Below, one piece after another: positions 17,968-26,114 of a stretch of 64,000 nucleotides of DNA. The translations under genes were made by a program, and so were the position numbers. Positions within the stretch are counted from its first letter, which is position 1. Every line of letters starts with the position of its first letter. Source of the DNA: Streptomyces fagopyri (lineage in GTDB: Bacteria > Actinomycetota > Actinomycetes > Streptomycetales > Streptomycetaceae); the NCBI RefSeq assembly GCF_009498275.1, contig NZ_CP045643.1, positions 5,208,001 to 5,272,000 of the forward strand, read 5' to 3'. The notes under the pieces are model-generated. The model was not told the DNA's origin, searched no databases, and worked only from the letters and a program-made list of their open reading frames with translations.

Positions 17968-19068
17968 ATGTCCGACTTCGTACCCGGACTCGAAGGAGTC
18001 GTCGCGTTCGAGACGGAGATCGCCGAACCGGACAAGGAGGGCGGCGCACTCCGGTACCGGGGCGTCGACATCGAGGATCTGGTCGGTCACGTCTCCTTCG
18101 GAAACGTCTGGGGACTCCTCGTCGACGGCGCGTTCAACCCCGGCCTGCCGCCCGCCGAGCCGTTCCCGATCCCCGTCCACTCGGGTGACATCCGCGTCGA
18201 CGTCCAGTCCGCGCTCGCCATGCTCGCGCCCGTCTGGGGCCTCAAGCCCCTCCTCGACATCGACGAGTCACAGGCCCGTGAGGACCTCGCCCGCGCCGCC
18301 GTCATGGCCCTCTCGTACGTCGCCCAGTCCGCCCGCGGGCAGGGCCGCCCCATGGTCCCGCAGAGCGAGATCGACAAGGCGCACTCGATCGCGGAACGCT
18401 TCATGATCCGCTGGCGCGGCGAGCCGGACCCCAAGCACGTGGCCGCCGTGGACGCCTACTGGACGTCCGCCGCCGAGCACGGCATGAACGCCTCCACCTT
18501 CACCGCCCGCGTCATCGCGTCGACCGGCGCGGACGTCGCGGCGGCGCTCTCCGGAGCCGTGGGCGCGATGTCGGGCCCGCTGCACGGCGGCGCCCCCTCC
18601 CGTGTCCTCGGCATGATCGAGGAGATCGAGCGCACCGGGGACGCCGAGGCGTACGTCAGGCAGGCACTGGACCAGGGTGAACGCCTGATGGGCTTCGGCC
18701 ACCGGGTCTACCGGGCCGAGGACCCGCGCGCGCGGGTCCTGCGCCGCACCGCCCGTGATCTGGGCGCCCCCCGCTTCGAGGTCGCCGAGGCGCTGGAGAA
18801 GGCCGCTCTGGCGGAGCTGCACGCCCGCCGCCCGGACCGGGTCCTGGCGACGAACGTCGAGTTCTGGGCCGCCATCGTCCTCGACTTCGCCGAGGTCCCG
18901 GCGCACATGTTCACCTCGATGTTCAGCTGCGCCCGCACGGCCGGCTGGTCGGCGCACATCCTGGAGCAGAAGCGCACGGGACGGCTCGTCCGGCCGTCCG
19001 CGCAGTACGTGGGTCCCGGGCCGCGCGGTCCGCAGGAGATCAAGGGGTACGAGCGCATCGCCCACTGA
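17968..19068 (+). CDS. Citrate synthase 2 (short actinobacterial type)
   Basis: This 366-residue protein has the citrate synthase core: ALRYRGVDIEDLV, MNASTFTARVIASTGAD, SGPLHGGAPSRVLGMIEEI with the catalytic histidine, MGFGHRVYRAEDPRARVL and the final NVEFWAAIVLDFAEVP. It is of the short citA-like type that lacks the Gram-negative N-terminal domain. It condenses oxaloacetate with acetyl-CoA, or possibly propionyl-CoA, in the cytoplasm. The ATG at 17968 follows GAGGAG. Confidence 0.9.
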   Translation: MSDFVPGLEGVVAFETEIAEPDKEGGALRYRGVDIEDLVGHVSFGNVWGLLVDGAFNPGLPPAEPFPIPVHSGDIRVDVQSALAMLAPVWGLKPLLDIDESQAREDLARAAVMALSYVAQSARGQGRPMVPQSEIDKAHSIAERFMIRWRGEPDPKHVAAVDAYWTSAAEHGMNASTFTARVIASTGADVAAALSGAVGAMSGPLHGGAPSRVLGMIEEIERTGDAEAYVRQALDQGERLMGFGHRVYRAEDPRARVLRRTARDLGAPRFEVAEALEKAALAELHARRPDRVLATNVEFWAAIVLDFAEVPAHMFTSMFSCARTAGWSAHILEQKRTGRLVRPSAQYVGPGPRGPQEIKGYERIAH

Positions 19069-19093
19069 GGCCGCCCGCCGGGGCCGCCGGTCA

Positions 19094-20122
19094 TCACGCG
19101 GGCGTGAGCAGCTCCGCGTGATGGCGGGCGGCGACCAGCGGATGGGCGCGCAGCTTGCCCTTCAGCTCGTTGAACCCGTACTCGGCGAAGAGCGGGTTCG
19201 TCGGGTCGTCGGTGATCCCGGGCGCGGCGGACGCGTGCGGGAAGACCAGCGGTTCGATCCGGGCGTCCAGGCGCGGGTTGTAGAAGAAGGGCACGGAGAA
19301 CCGCTCGGTGGCTCCGGGTGGACTCACGACCCGGTGGTTCGTGGCGAGCAGGTAGCCGTCGGTGGCGACCTCCAGCAGCTCGCCGAGGTTGACGACGAAC
19401 GCCCCCGGCAGCGGTGGCACGTCGTGGAAGAGGCCGTCCGCCCGCTGCACCTGGAGCCCGCCCACGGTGTCCTGGAGCAGCAGCGTCAGGAACCCGTAGT
19501 CCTTGTGCGCCCCCACGCCCTGACCGGCGCCGTCCCCCGCGCTCCCCGGATACCGCACGAGCTTGAGATGCGGGTGGGCCCACTCCCCGAACGCCGGCTC
19601 GTAGAAGTCGGCGGGCGCCCCGATGGCGGTGAGCAGCTCGCGCAGCAGCCGTGCCGCGACCGAGCCGAGGCGGTCGATCCAGGCCAGGGCGGCGGTCCGC
19701 AGCTCCGGCAGCGCGGCGGGCCACTGGTTCGGGCCCTGCAGCCACCAGTAGGCGGGCTCGTCCGCGCCGGGCCTGCGGGCGGGCCGCTCGGCGCCTATGT
19801 CGAGCTGGTCGCGCCAGTCCCGGCTGCCGCCCGTGCGTTCGTCGCCGGTGCGCGTGTAACCGCGGAAGTGCGGCGAGCCGATGTTGTCGAGGGCGAGCCG
19901 GTCGGCCTCGGGCAGTGCGAAGAAGCGGTGCATGGCGTCGAGCAGGGCGCTGGTCTCGGCCGCGCTCACCCCGTGCCCGACGAGCTGGAAGAAGCCCACG
20001 TCGTGGGCGGCGCTGTGCAGCTGCGCGTGCAGCAGGGCACGGGCCTGGGGACCGCGGTCGGCCGCGGAGAGGTCGATGATCGGAAGCTGCTGGAACGGCG
20101 AGGAGGACGGGTACGTCGTCAT
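19094..20122 (-). CDS. 2-oxoglutarate/Fe(II) dioxygenase, isopenicillin N synthase-like
   Basis: This 342-residue protein has the DIOX_N start (LPIIDLSAADRG, GFFQLVGHGVS) and a double-stranded beta-helix with iron ligands His206 and Asp208 (AHKDYG) and His263 (TNHRVVSPP). The oxoglutarate site is Arg274-x-Ser276 (RFSVPFFYNP). The Arg-x-Ser pair argues for an oxoglutarate-dependent oxygenase or a true IPNS-like cyclase. Substrate unknown. The ATG at 20122 is preceded at a distance by a 25-codon Cys-containing leader ORF (20217-20294), so expression may be attenuation-controlled. Confidence 0.87.
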   Translation of the reverse strand: MTTYPSSSPFQQLPIIDLSAADRGPQARALLHAQLHSAAHDVGFFQLVGHGVSAAETSALLDAMHRFFALPEADRLALDNIGSPHFRGYTRTGDERTGGSRDWRDQLDIGAERPARRPGADEPAYWWLQGPNQWPAALPELRTAALAWIDRLGSVAARLLRELLTAIGAPADFYEPAFGEWAHPHLKLVRYPGSAGDGAGQGVGAHKDYGFLTLLLQDTVGGLQVQRADGLFHDVPPLPGAFVVNLGELLEVATDGYLLATNHRVVSPPGATERFSVPFFYNPRLDARIEPLVFPHASAAPGITDDPTNPLFAEYGFNELKGKLRAHPLVAARHHAELLTPA

Positions 20123-20216
20123 GGGGTGCGTCCGCGGGGTGTACGGGGTGCCCGGGCGGGCCGCCGGGGATGGGGCGGGGGCCACGGGTGCCGGAGGAGA
20201 GAGGTGAGGGCCGAGG

Positions 20217-20294
20217 TCAGGCGCTGGGCCGACAGCCCATGCTCGTGACGCGCACGTAGTCCACGTGTCGGCGTCGGACGAGCATCGGAAGCAT
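20217..20294 (-). CDS. Putative Cys-containing leader peptide (uORF)
   Basis: A 25-codon ORF ends 94 bases before the dioxygenase start. Its core RRRHVDYVRVTSMGCRPSA matches the Streptomyces 'putative leader peptide' pattern I recall (RRHVDL-R-sS-lCR), found upstream of sulfur-related and other genes. The single cysteine near the end fits ribosome stalling on low Cys-tRNA. An alternative ATG at 20285 gives 22 codons. Neither start has a clear ribosome site. Confidence 0.6.
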   Translation of the reverse strand: MLPMLVRRRHVDYVRVTSMGCRPSA

Positions 20295-20791
20295 GGCCCA
20301 AGAGTACTGCGGACCCTCACAAACGTATGTGCCCCACCTCACACATGCCGCACAACGCAGGCGACCCGCGAGTTCGGGTCCCTCAGCCTCGCGGCGGAGG
20401 AGCCGGCCGGACGTACCGGCGAACTCGCGGGTCGGGTGACTGCTGGAGATTGGGCCGGCTGCGCGCTGCTTCACGCGCGGGTCCGGCACCGCACTGGATG
20501 TGGTGACGGGCCTCTAGCCCGCAGCCACCTCACGCGTCCGGTTGGGATACATCTGCCGAACCACCTCCTCTCTCGTGTGCACCACACCTTAGGAACGGAT
20601 CGCGAACGGCTCAACTGTTTTTTTTCGAGCGGTCCGTGGTCCGCGGGACGGGTGGGGCGGAATTCCCGCGCGCAACGATTTCGTCCAATCTTCGGGGAAT
20701 CAGGTGTGGGCTGGGTCACGTTCGAGTTGAATGAATGCCAGTGAGTGAACTGTCTCGCCGTACGTGCGGACGCAGCCTGCAGGGGGTCCAG
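20295..20791. other. Intergenic region with a 15-bp inverted repeat and a T8 tract
   Basis: The region lies between the divergent leader/dioxygenase unit and the PAS gene. It has a perfect 15-bp inverted repeat, CGACCCGCGAGTTCG (20362-20376) / CGAACTCGCGGGTCG (20420-20434), with a 43-base spacer. A run of eight T near 20619-20628 is unusual for this genome. The last 60 bases before the PAS gene are relatively AT-rich and may hold its promoter. Confidence 0.5.
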
Positions 20792-22174
20792 GTGAGTGCT
20801 TCCCGGCGTAGTGGGACCACCGATGAGCTGGGGCCGGACGAGCCCGAGCCGGATGGTTCGGATCTGCTTGCCGCGCTGCTGGACGGGATGGACGCCGCCC
20901 TGTGCGCGTTCGACGCGGACGGGGTCGTCACCCATTGGAACCGTGAGGCCGAGCGGATTCTCGGCTGGACCGCGGCCGAGGCCGTGGGGCGGCCCGGATT
21001 CGCCGGGTGGGCCGTGCGGACCGCGGACGCCGAGGAGGTCGAGGGGCGCCTGCTGTCCGCCATGGAGGCCCCGGGCCGGCAGGTGAACGAGTTCGCGCTG
21101 CTGACCAAGGAGGGCGGGCGGGTGCTCGTCCGGACCCAGTCCGCCGCGGTGCGCGGCCCCGACGGCAAGCCGGCGGGGGTGTACTGCGCCTTCAGCGAGG
21201 TGCACGCGCAGATCGACCTGGAGCGGTCCATCGCCCTGAGCGAGGCGCTGTTCGCGGACGCCAGCTGGGGTGTGGTGCTCGTCGACGCGGACCTGCGGCC
21301 CGCCGTGGTCAACGCCCACGCGGCCCGCGCCCTGGGCATGGGCCGCACGGCGGTGCTCGGGCGGCCCCTCGGGGAGTTGCTGTCGCAGGGTGTCGAGGAG
21401 CTGGAGAGCGCGCTCACCCACGTGCTCGCCGAGGGAGCGCCGCCCGCGCCCGCCGAGATGTGGGTGAGCGTGCGCTCGGCGGAGGGCGAGAAGCGGCGGT
21501 GCTGGCGCAGCGGCTTCGTGCGGCTGGCCTCGCCGCTCACGGAGGAACCGGTCCCGCTCGGTGTCGGGTGGCTCTTCCAGGACGTGACGGAGGCCAGGCA
21601 GACCGAGCAGGAGGCGGCGCTGCTGCGGTTCCGGGCCAATCAACTGCACCGGGCGGCCCGGGCCGCGGCCGAGTGCGAGGACCCGGGCGAGGCGGCCACC
21701 GTCCACCTGGACTTCTCGCTCGCCGGATTCGCCGACCATGCGCTGATCGACCGCGTGGCCGGCGGCCCGGTGGCGGACGGTGAGGGGCCCGTGCGGCTCG
21801 TACGGGCCGTCGCCACGCCGGCCGGGGCGCCGGGGCCGAGCCTGCTCACCGGGAAGGCCGGACTGCCCGTGCGGTACGCCGAGGGGCACCCCGCGCTGCA
21901 GTGCGTGGAGCGGGCCGGGTCCGTGCGGGCCGGCTCCGGTGAGAGCACGCCCGAGCGGACGCGCGAGTGGGCCCTGGCCCGTCAGTGGCCGGCGGACTCG
22001 GTGCACGCCCTGTGCGCGGTGCTGCGCAGCCGCGGCCGGACGCTGGGTGTCGTGACGTTTCTGCGCGGGGCGGGGCGCAGCCGGTTCGAGCGCGCGGACG
22101 CCATGTACGCGGAGGACGTGGCCGCGCGGATCGCCATGGCGCTGGACCTGAAGGGGCTGGTGGAGCGGCCGTAG
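20792..22174 (+). CDS. PAS-domain signalling protein
   Basis: This 460-residue soluble protein has an N-terminal PAS domain (LLAALLDGMDAALCAFDADGV, THWNREAERILGW), a second PAS-like domain (LFADASWGVVLVDADLR) and a C-terminal GAF-like lobe (ALCAVLRSRGRTLGVVTFLR, ERADAMYAEDVAARIAMAL). No PP2C phosphatase or histidine kinase core follows, so it may be a truncated relative of the PAS-GAF-SpoIIE proteins or an adaptor. The GTG at 20792 is preferred for the AGGGGGT just upstream; the ATG at 20735 would add 19 residues. Confidence 0.75.
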   Translation: MSASRRSGTTDELGPDEPEPDGSDLLAALLDGMDAALCAFDADGVVTHWNREAERILGWTAAEAVGRPGFAGWAVRTADAEEVEGRLLSAMEAPGRQVNEFALLTKEGGRVLVRTQSAAVRGPDGKPAGVYCAFSEVHAQIDLERSIALSEALFADASWGVVLVDADLRPAVVNAHAARALGMGRTAVLGRPLGELLSQGVEELESALTHVLAEGAPPAPAEMWVSVRSAEGEKRRCWRSGFVRLASPLTEEPVPLGVGWLFQDVTEARQTEQEAALLRFRANQLHRAARAAAECEDPGEAATVHLDFSLAGFADHALIDRVAGGPVADGEGPVRLVRAVATPAGAPGPSLLTGKAGLPVRYAEGHPALQCVERAGSVRAGSGESTPERTREWALARQWPADSVHALCAVLRSRGRTLGVVTFLRGAGRSRFERADAMYAEDVAARIAMALDLKGLVERP

Positions 22175-22214
22175 GCGCGGCGCGACGACCTCGGGGCGCG
22201 CCCCGGGACCGGGC

Positions 22215-22260
22215 GGACGCGTCTGCCGGGACCGGACGCGTCTGCCGGGACCGGACGCGT
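22215..22260. repeat. 19-bp tandem repeat, about 2.4 copies
   Basis: The unit GGACGCGTCTGCCGGGACC starts at 22215, repeats exactly at 22234 and partly at 22253. The rest of the 245-base gap between the convergent PAS and SIS genes also repeats CGCGCCGGTGTCCGGG-like blocks near 22346 and 22395. No function is apparent; these could be replication-slippage products or act as a terminator region. Confidence 0.6.
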
Positions 22261-22419
22261 GCCCGGGCCCCGGCGGTGAGTCCCGGCCCCGGCGGTGCGT
22301 CCCGGGCGGATGTGACTCCGCGTCGGTGTCCGGCCCGGGGTGATGAGCCCGCGCCGGTGTCCGGGGCGGGCGGGGTGTGCCGACCCTGACGGCCCGCGCC
22401 GGTGTCCGGGCCGGGCGGT

Positions 22420-23175
22420 TCAGCGCCGGTAGAAGATCCGGTCGCCGTACTCCGTCATCACACGGCCGTTCCACTCGTGGCCGCCGTCCACGTTGCCCGA
22501 GCGCAGCAGCGGCGGCTCGATGCCACGGCCGGCCAGCGCGCCGGCGGCGGTGGCCATGACGGCCTGGAGCAGGGCCGACGTGACGACCGTGGAGGCGGGG
22601 GCGAAGGGGGCCTCGATGGCGTCCAGGGTCAGTTCCGCGTCTCCGACCGCGATCTTCGAGTCGAGGACGATGTCGCAGTGGTCCTTCAGATACGTCCCCG
22701 AGACGTGCCGGGAGGTCGTCTCCGAGGCGTAGGCGACCGAGGTGACCCCGATGACCTTCACGCCCAGCGCGCGGGCGTTCATGGCCATCTCGACGGGGAG
22801 CGCGTTGCGGCCCGACAGGGAGATGATCACGAGCAGGTCCCCGGAGCGGAGGGGACTGCAGTCCAGCACCGCGCCCGCGAGACCGTCCACCCGCTCCAGG
22901 GCGGAACCCAGCGTCGCCGGCATGACGTCGACGCCGACCACGCCCGGCACGGCGAGCAGGTTCATCAGGGCGAGACCGCCCGCGCGGTAGACGACGTCCT
23001 GCGCGGCGAGCGAGGAGTGCCCGGCGCCGAAGGCGAAGAGCCGGCCGCCTTCCGCGACGGTGTCGGCGATCAGGGCGCCGGCCGCCTCGACGTCCTCGGC
23101 GCACTCGTCCCGCACCCGCTGCAGCAGGCCGATCGCGGCGTCGAAGAACTGCCCGGCCAGCTTGCTGTCGCTCAT
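22420..23175 (-). CDS. SIS-domain phosphosugar-binding protein (UPF0309)
   Basis: This 251-residue protein has a single SIS domain: LFAFGAGHSSLAAQDVVYRAGG, DLLVIISLSGRNALPVEMA and ALGVKVIGVTS are the phosphosugar-binding loops. It resembles the UPF0309 family, whose members occur with amino-sugar metabolism. A DasR-like (GlcNAc-responsive GntR) site lies about 95 bases upstream, at 23269-23284, supporting a role with glucosamine or GlcNAc phosphates. It is convergent with the PAS gene. Confidence 0.85.
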   Translation of the reverse strand: MSDSKLAGQFFDAAIGLLQRVRDECAEDVEAAGALIADTVAEGGRLFAFGAGHSSLAAQDVVYRAGGLALMNLLAVPGVVGVDVMPATLGSALERVDGLAGAVLDCSPLRSGDLLVIISLSGRNALPVEMAMNARALGVKVIGVTSVAYASETTSRHVSGTYLKDHCDIVLDSKIAVGDAELTLDAIEAPFAPASTVVTSALLQAVMATAAGALAGRGIEPPLLRSGNVDGGHEWNGRVMTEYGDRIFYRR

Positions 23176-23675
23176 CGGCGAAGCCCCTTAGAAGTCGCGT
23201 CGGCACAGGGCCGGCGAGCGGACCGGCGGCCCGGCACAGCCGTACTCCCGTCGTGTCGCGGATCACGTTGCGGTCTGGACCAGTGCCCTGTCAATACGGC
23301 CCGCGGGAGCGACACTGGGCGGAGGGCCGCCGGTGCGCGGCCCGGCGGCGGAGCCGCCCGGCCGAGGGCACCAGCCGCCCGCAGGGGCGCCGCACCACCT
23401 GTGGCCGACGTCCGACCCCGGACGTCCGGCCTCCGACGCCGGACGCCGGGCGCCTGCCCGACCTCGGACACGCGCCCGACCTCGGACGGGCGTTCGGGTT
23501 CCGGTCGTATCCGGTCCGGCCGGGGCCGGGCCCGCGTCGCCCCGGAGGCACTCGTCATCGTGTGGTTCCCCCGGCGAGGCACGGTTGTCGGTGGTATGCG
23601 TCAGAATTGAGTTCAGGGCCAGCGCACAAGCCGGTGAGCCACCGAGCCTCCGGCAGAGCTAATCGAGGGGCACGT
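23176..23675. promoter_or_regulatory. Divergent SIS / dmdR1 promoter region
   Basis: The 500-base gap has a DasR-like element at 23269-23284 and a GC-rich stretch of short repeats from about 23400 to 23500, with CCGACCTCGGAC twice. No classical iron box (TTAGGTTAGG type) was seen before dmdR1, so iron autoregulation is not evident from sequence. Confidence 0.4.
23269..23284. promoter_or_regulatory. Candidate DasR operator (dre)
   Basis: TGCGGTCTGGACCAGT agrees at about 12 of 16 positions with the dre consensus I recall (A-C/G-TGGTCTAGACCA-C/G-T), including the dyad core GGTCT-GGACC. Its position upstream of an SIS sugar-phosphate protein gene fits the GlcNAc regulon. Confidence 0.45.
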
Positions 23676-24368
23676 ATGTCCGGACTGATCGACACCACGG
23701 AGATGTATCTCCGCACCATCCTCGAGCTGGAGGAGGAAGGCGTGGTCCCCATGCGCGCCCGGATCGCCGAGCGGCTCGACCAGAGCGGACCGACGGTCAG
23801 CCAGACGGTGGCGCGCATGGAGCGCGACGGCCTGGTGGCGGTCGCCAGCGACCGGCACCTGGAGCTCACCGACGAGGGCCGCCGCCTGGCCACCCGGGTG
23901 ATGCGCAAGCACCGCCTGGCCGAGTGCCTGCTCGTCGACGTGATCGGCCTGGAGTGGGAGCAGGTGCACGCCGAGGCCTGCCGCTGGGAGCACGTGATGA
24001 GCGAGGCCGTCGAGCGGCGCGTTCTGGAACTGCTGCGCCACCCGACCGAGTCGCCGTACGGCAACCCGATCCCCGGCCTGGAGGAGCTCGGCGAGAAGGA
24101 CGGCGCCGACCCGTTCCTGGACGAGGGCATGGTGTCGCTGGCCGAGCTCGACCCGGGTCTGGACGGCAAGACCGTCGTCGTACGCCGGATCGGTGAGCCC
24201 ATCCAGACGGACGCGCAGCTGATGTACACCCTGCGCCGGGCGGGTGTGCAGCCCGGTTCCGTGGTGAGCGTGACGGAGTCGGCGGGCGGCGTGCTCGTCG
24301 GCAGCGGCGGCGAGGCGGCGGAGCTGGAGTCGGACGTCGCGTCCCACGTGTTCGTCGCGAAGCGCTGA
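23676..24368 (+). CDS. dmdR1: DtxR/IdeR-family iron-dependent regulator (DmdR1-like)
   Basis: This 230-residue protein has an N-terminal winged helix (MYLRTILELEEEGVVPMRARIAERLDQSGPTVSQTVARMERDGL, seen in parts), the dimerisation and metal-binding domain (HRLAECLLVDVIGLEW, ACRWEHVMSEAVERRV, HPTESPYGNPIPG) and a C-terminal SH3-like FeoA domain. With Fe(II) it should repress siderophore and iron-uptake genes. The position next to UPF0309 matches S. coelicolor dmdR1 as I remember it. Long open frames on the opposite strand recall the adm gene reported there. Confidence 0.88.
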   Translation: MSGLIDTTEMYLRTILELEEEGVVPMRARIAERLDQSGPTVSQTVARMERDGLVAVASDRHLELTDEGRRLATRVMRKHRLAECLLVDVIGLEWEQVHAEACRWEHVMSEAVERRVLELLRHPTESPYGNPIPGLEELGEKDGADPFLDEGMVSLAELDPGLDGKTVVVRRIGEPIQTDAQLMYTLRRAGVQPGSVVSVTESAGGVLVGSGGEAAELESDVASHVFVAKR

Positions 24369-24868
24369 CGCGCCACGGGCGCCGGTGGCCGCCGGTCGGC
24401 CGGCCGGCACCCGTGGACGGTGCGCGTTCCGGACGGGGCGCCGGCGTCCGGTGCGCGTGGGCGGACGCGGCATCCCGGTGCGCGTCCCCCGGTCCTGAGC
24501 CCGCGAGGGGCAGCCCCCGGGCGCGGGCCGCGGGGCCCGGCTTCGGCCGGACCCCGGGGTCCGCTCCCGGGAGCCCGCCGGACAGGGCCGGAACCGCGGC
24601 CCACGCGCGGCCGGGCGCCCTCGGGACCGTGCGGCGGCCCCCCGTCCGGTCGGTCCGGTCATGTCAACTCCTGGGGCGGGAGAGGTAGTTGCGATGCCTG
24701 CGCCGCCTCGCCGAAACCAAGATTCAGTGTGCCGAATCGCAGCGGCGAGACCATTTGCGTGCGAGGCTGTCGCGTGAGGCATATGACCTGAGGGCTCTTG
24801 ACCGTGTCCGAGAGGGATGTCGCGCGGTCGGGGAGGGGACGGGGATGGTGTGCCGCAGACAGGGGGAT

Positions 24869-24896
24869 GGCCCCGGCGCCAGATGGCGCCGGGGCC
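24869..24896. terminator. Perfect 12-bp GC hairpin, likely terminator
   Basis: GGCCCCGGCGCC and GGCGCCGGGGCC flank the loop AGAT. There is no U-tract, which is usual for Streptomyces terminators. Confidence 0.55.
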
Positions 24897-25062
24897 TGTC
24901 CTCCCCTGTGCTGACCCGGAGCCCCGAGCTCCCAGGGTCATCCCCTTCGGACCGTTGTCCCCGAGCGGTCCGCCTCCCGCTGAAGATCTCCCCTCGGCAG
25001 CGCCGGTCAATCCCCGGTCGTGGTCACTCGAACGAGGGGTGTTGTCGCCGAGCGGGCTATTT

Positions 25063-25082
25063 TCGAATGCCTATTCGATAAT
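25063..25082 (+). promoter_or_regulatory. Dyad overlapping a -10-like box upstream of the hydrolase gene
   Basis: TCGAAT-GCCT-ATTCGA (25063-25078) is a perfect 6-4-6 dyad, and GATAAT (25077-25082) overlaps its right arm, a layout that suits repression. The dyad has the geometry of an actinobacterial LexA box (TCGAAC-N4-GTTCGA) but has T/A in place of the conserved C/G. Confidence 0.4.
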
Positions 25083-25247
25083 CTGGGGGCGTACGGCGGG
25101 CGTACCGGGTACACGTAGAGCGGCACACGGAGCGGCACGCCGGCGGTAGCGGCACAGCGGTGGCAGCAGCGGCGGAGAGCGGTACGAGGGACCGGCGGGC
25201 TCGAGTGGGAGCGAGCGGTCCGAGCGAGCTAGGGGGGTGCCAGACCT

Positions 25248-26114
25248 ATGGTGCGGCGCATCGACGTGACAGGCGCGGGCGGCCTACGCCTGGCCGCGTG
25301 GGAGTTCGCCGGTCATCCCGAGAACGATCCCCCGTCGGGCCCGCAGGCCCCCGGGGTGCTGTTGCTGCACGGCCTCATGGGCCGCGCCTCGCACTGGGCC
25401 TCCACCGCCCGCTGGCTCTCCGAACGGCACCGGGCGGTCGCGCTCGACCAGCGCGGCCACGGGCAGAGCGACAGGGCGCCGCAGGAGGGCTACACCCGCG
25501 AGGCGTACGTCGAGGACGCCGAGGCCGCCCTCGAACAGCTTGGTCTCGGGCCGGCCGTCGTCGTCGGTCACGCCATGGGCGCGCTGACCGCCTGGCAGCT
25601 CGCCGCCAAACGCCCCGACCTGGTCCGCGGGCTGGTCGTCTGCGACATGAGGGCCTCGGCGTTAGGGGCCGCGTCGCAGCGGGAGTGGGAGCACTGGTTC
25701 AAGGCCTGGCCGATGCCGTTCGCCTCGCTCGCCGACGTACGGAAGTGGTTCGGCGAGGACGACCCCTGGGTGGAGCGCCCCAATCCGTCCCGCGGCGAGT
25801 TCTACGCCGAGGTGATGCACGAGACGTCCGACGGCTGGCGTCCCGTCTTCGAACCCGAGCAGATGCTGAAGTCCCGCGAGACCTGGGTGTATGACGCCCA
25901 CTGGGAGGAGCTCGCCCAGGTCAGGTGCCCCGCCCTGGTCGTCAGGGGCCTGGACGGCGAGCTCGGCCGGGCCGAGTCCCAGGAGATGGTCCGGGTCCTG
26001 CCGCACGGCCGGTACGCGGAGGTGGCCGACGCCGGCCACCTCGTCCACTACGACCGGCCGCAGGCCTGGCGCACCGCGATCGAGCCGTTCCTCGACGGCG
26101 TCCTCACCGGCTGA
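25248..26114 (+). CDS. Alpha/beta-hydrolase fold protein lacking the nucleophile serine
   Basis: This 288-residue protein has the fold markers LLLHGLMGRASHW (oxyanion loop), DQRGHGQSDRAP and the catalytic-type histidine in DAGHLVHYDRP. The nucleophile elbow reads VGHAMGA, with Ala109 where G-x-S-x-G demands serine. So it is either catalytically inactive, uses another chemistry (as cofactor-free dioxygenases or binding proteins of this fold do), or has acquired a mutation. Upstream is a dyad-overlapped promoter and a leader of about 160 bases. The ATG at 25248 is preceded by AGGGGGG. Confidence 0.85.
   Translation: MVRRIDVTGAGGLRLAAWEFAGHPENDPPSGPQAPGVLLLHGLMGRASHWASTARWLSERHRAVALDQRGHGQSDRAPQEGYTREAYVEDAEAALEQLGLGPAVVVGHAMGALTAWQLAAKRPDLVRGLVVCDMRASALGAASQREWEHWFKAWPMPFASLADVRKWFGEDDPWVERPNPSRGEFYAEVMHETSDGWRPVFEPEQMLKSRETWVYDAHWEELAQVRCPALVVRGLDGELGRAESQEMVRVLPHGRYAEVADAGHLVHYDRPQAWRTAIEPFLDGVLTG

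Larger units (their letters stand above)
24369..25247. ncRNA. 879-base intergenic region with three RNA hairpins, possible small RNA
   Basis: No convincing CDS is present. From left to right there is a nested hairpin, CTCGCCG/CGGCGAG enclosing GATTC/GAATC (24707-24749). Next comes a perfect 12-bp stem GGCCCCGGCGCC/GGCGCCGGGGCC with loop AGAT (24869-24896). A third hairpin, TGACCC-GGAGC/GCTCC-CA-GGGTCA, lies at 24912-24940. The strong 24869-24896 hairpin could be the terminator of a small transcript from about 24700. A TCGAAT-GCCT-ATTCGA dyad with a GATAAT -10-like box follows at 25063-25082, before the hydrolase gene. Confidence 0.35.

Noticed and set aside
20480..20730. Possible c-di-AMP (ydaO) riboswitch upstream of the PAS gene
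   Set aside because: The conserved riboswitch core sequences could not be found, so only the T8 tract and inverted repeat are reported.
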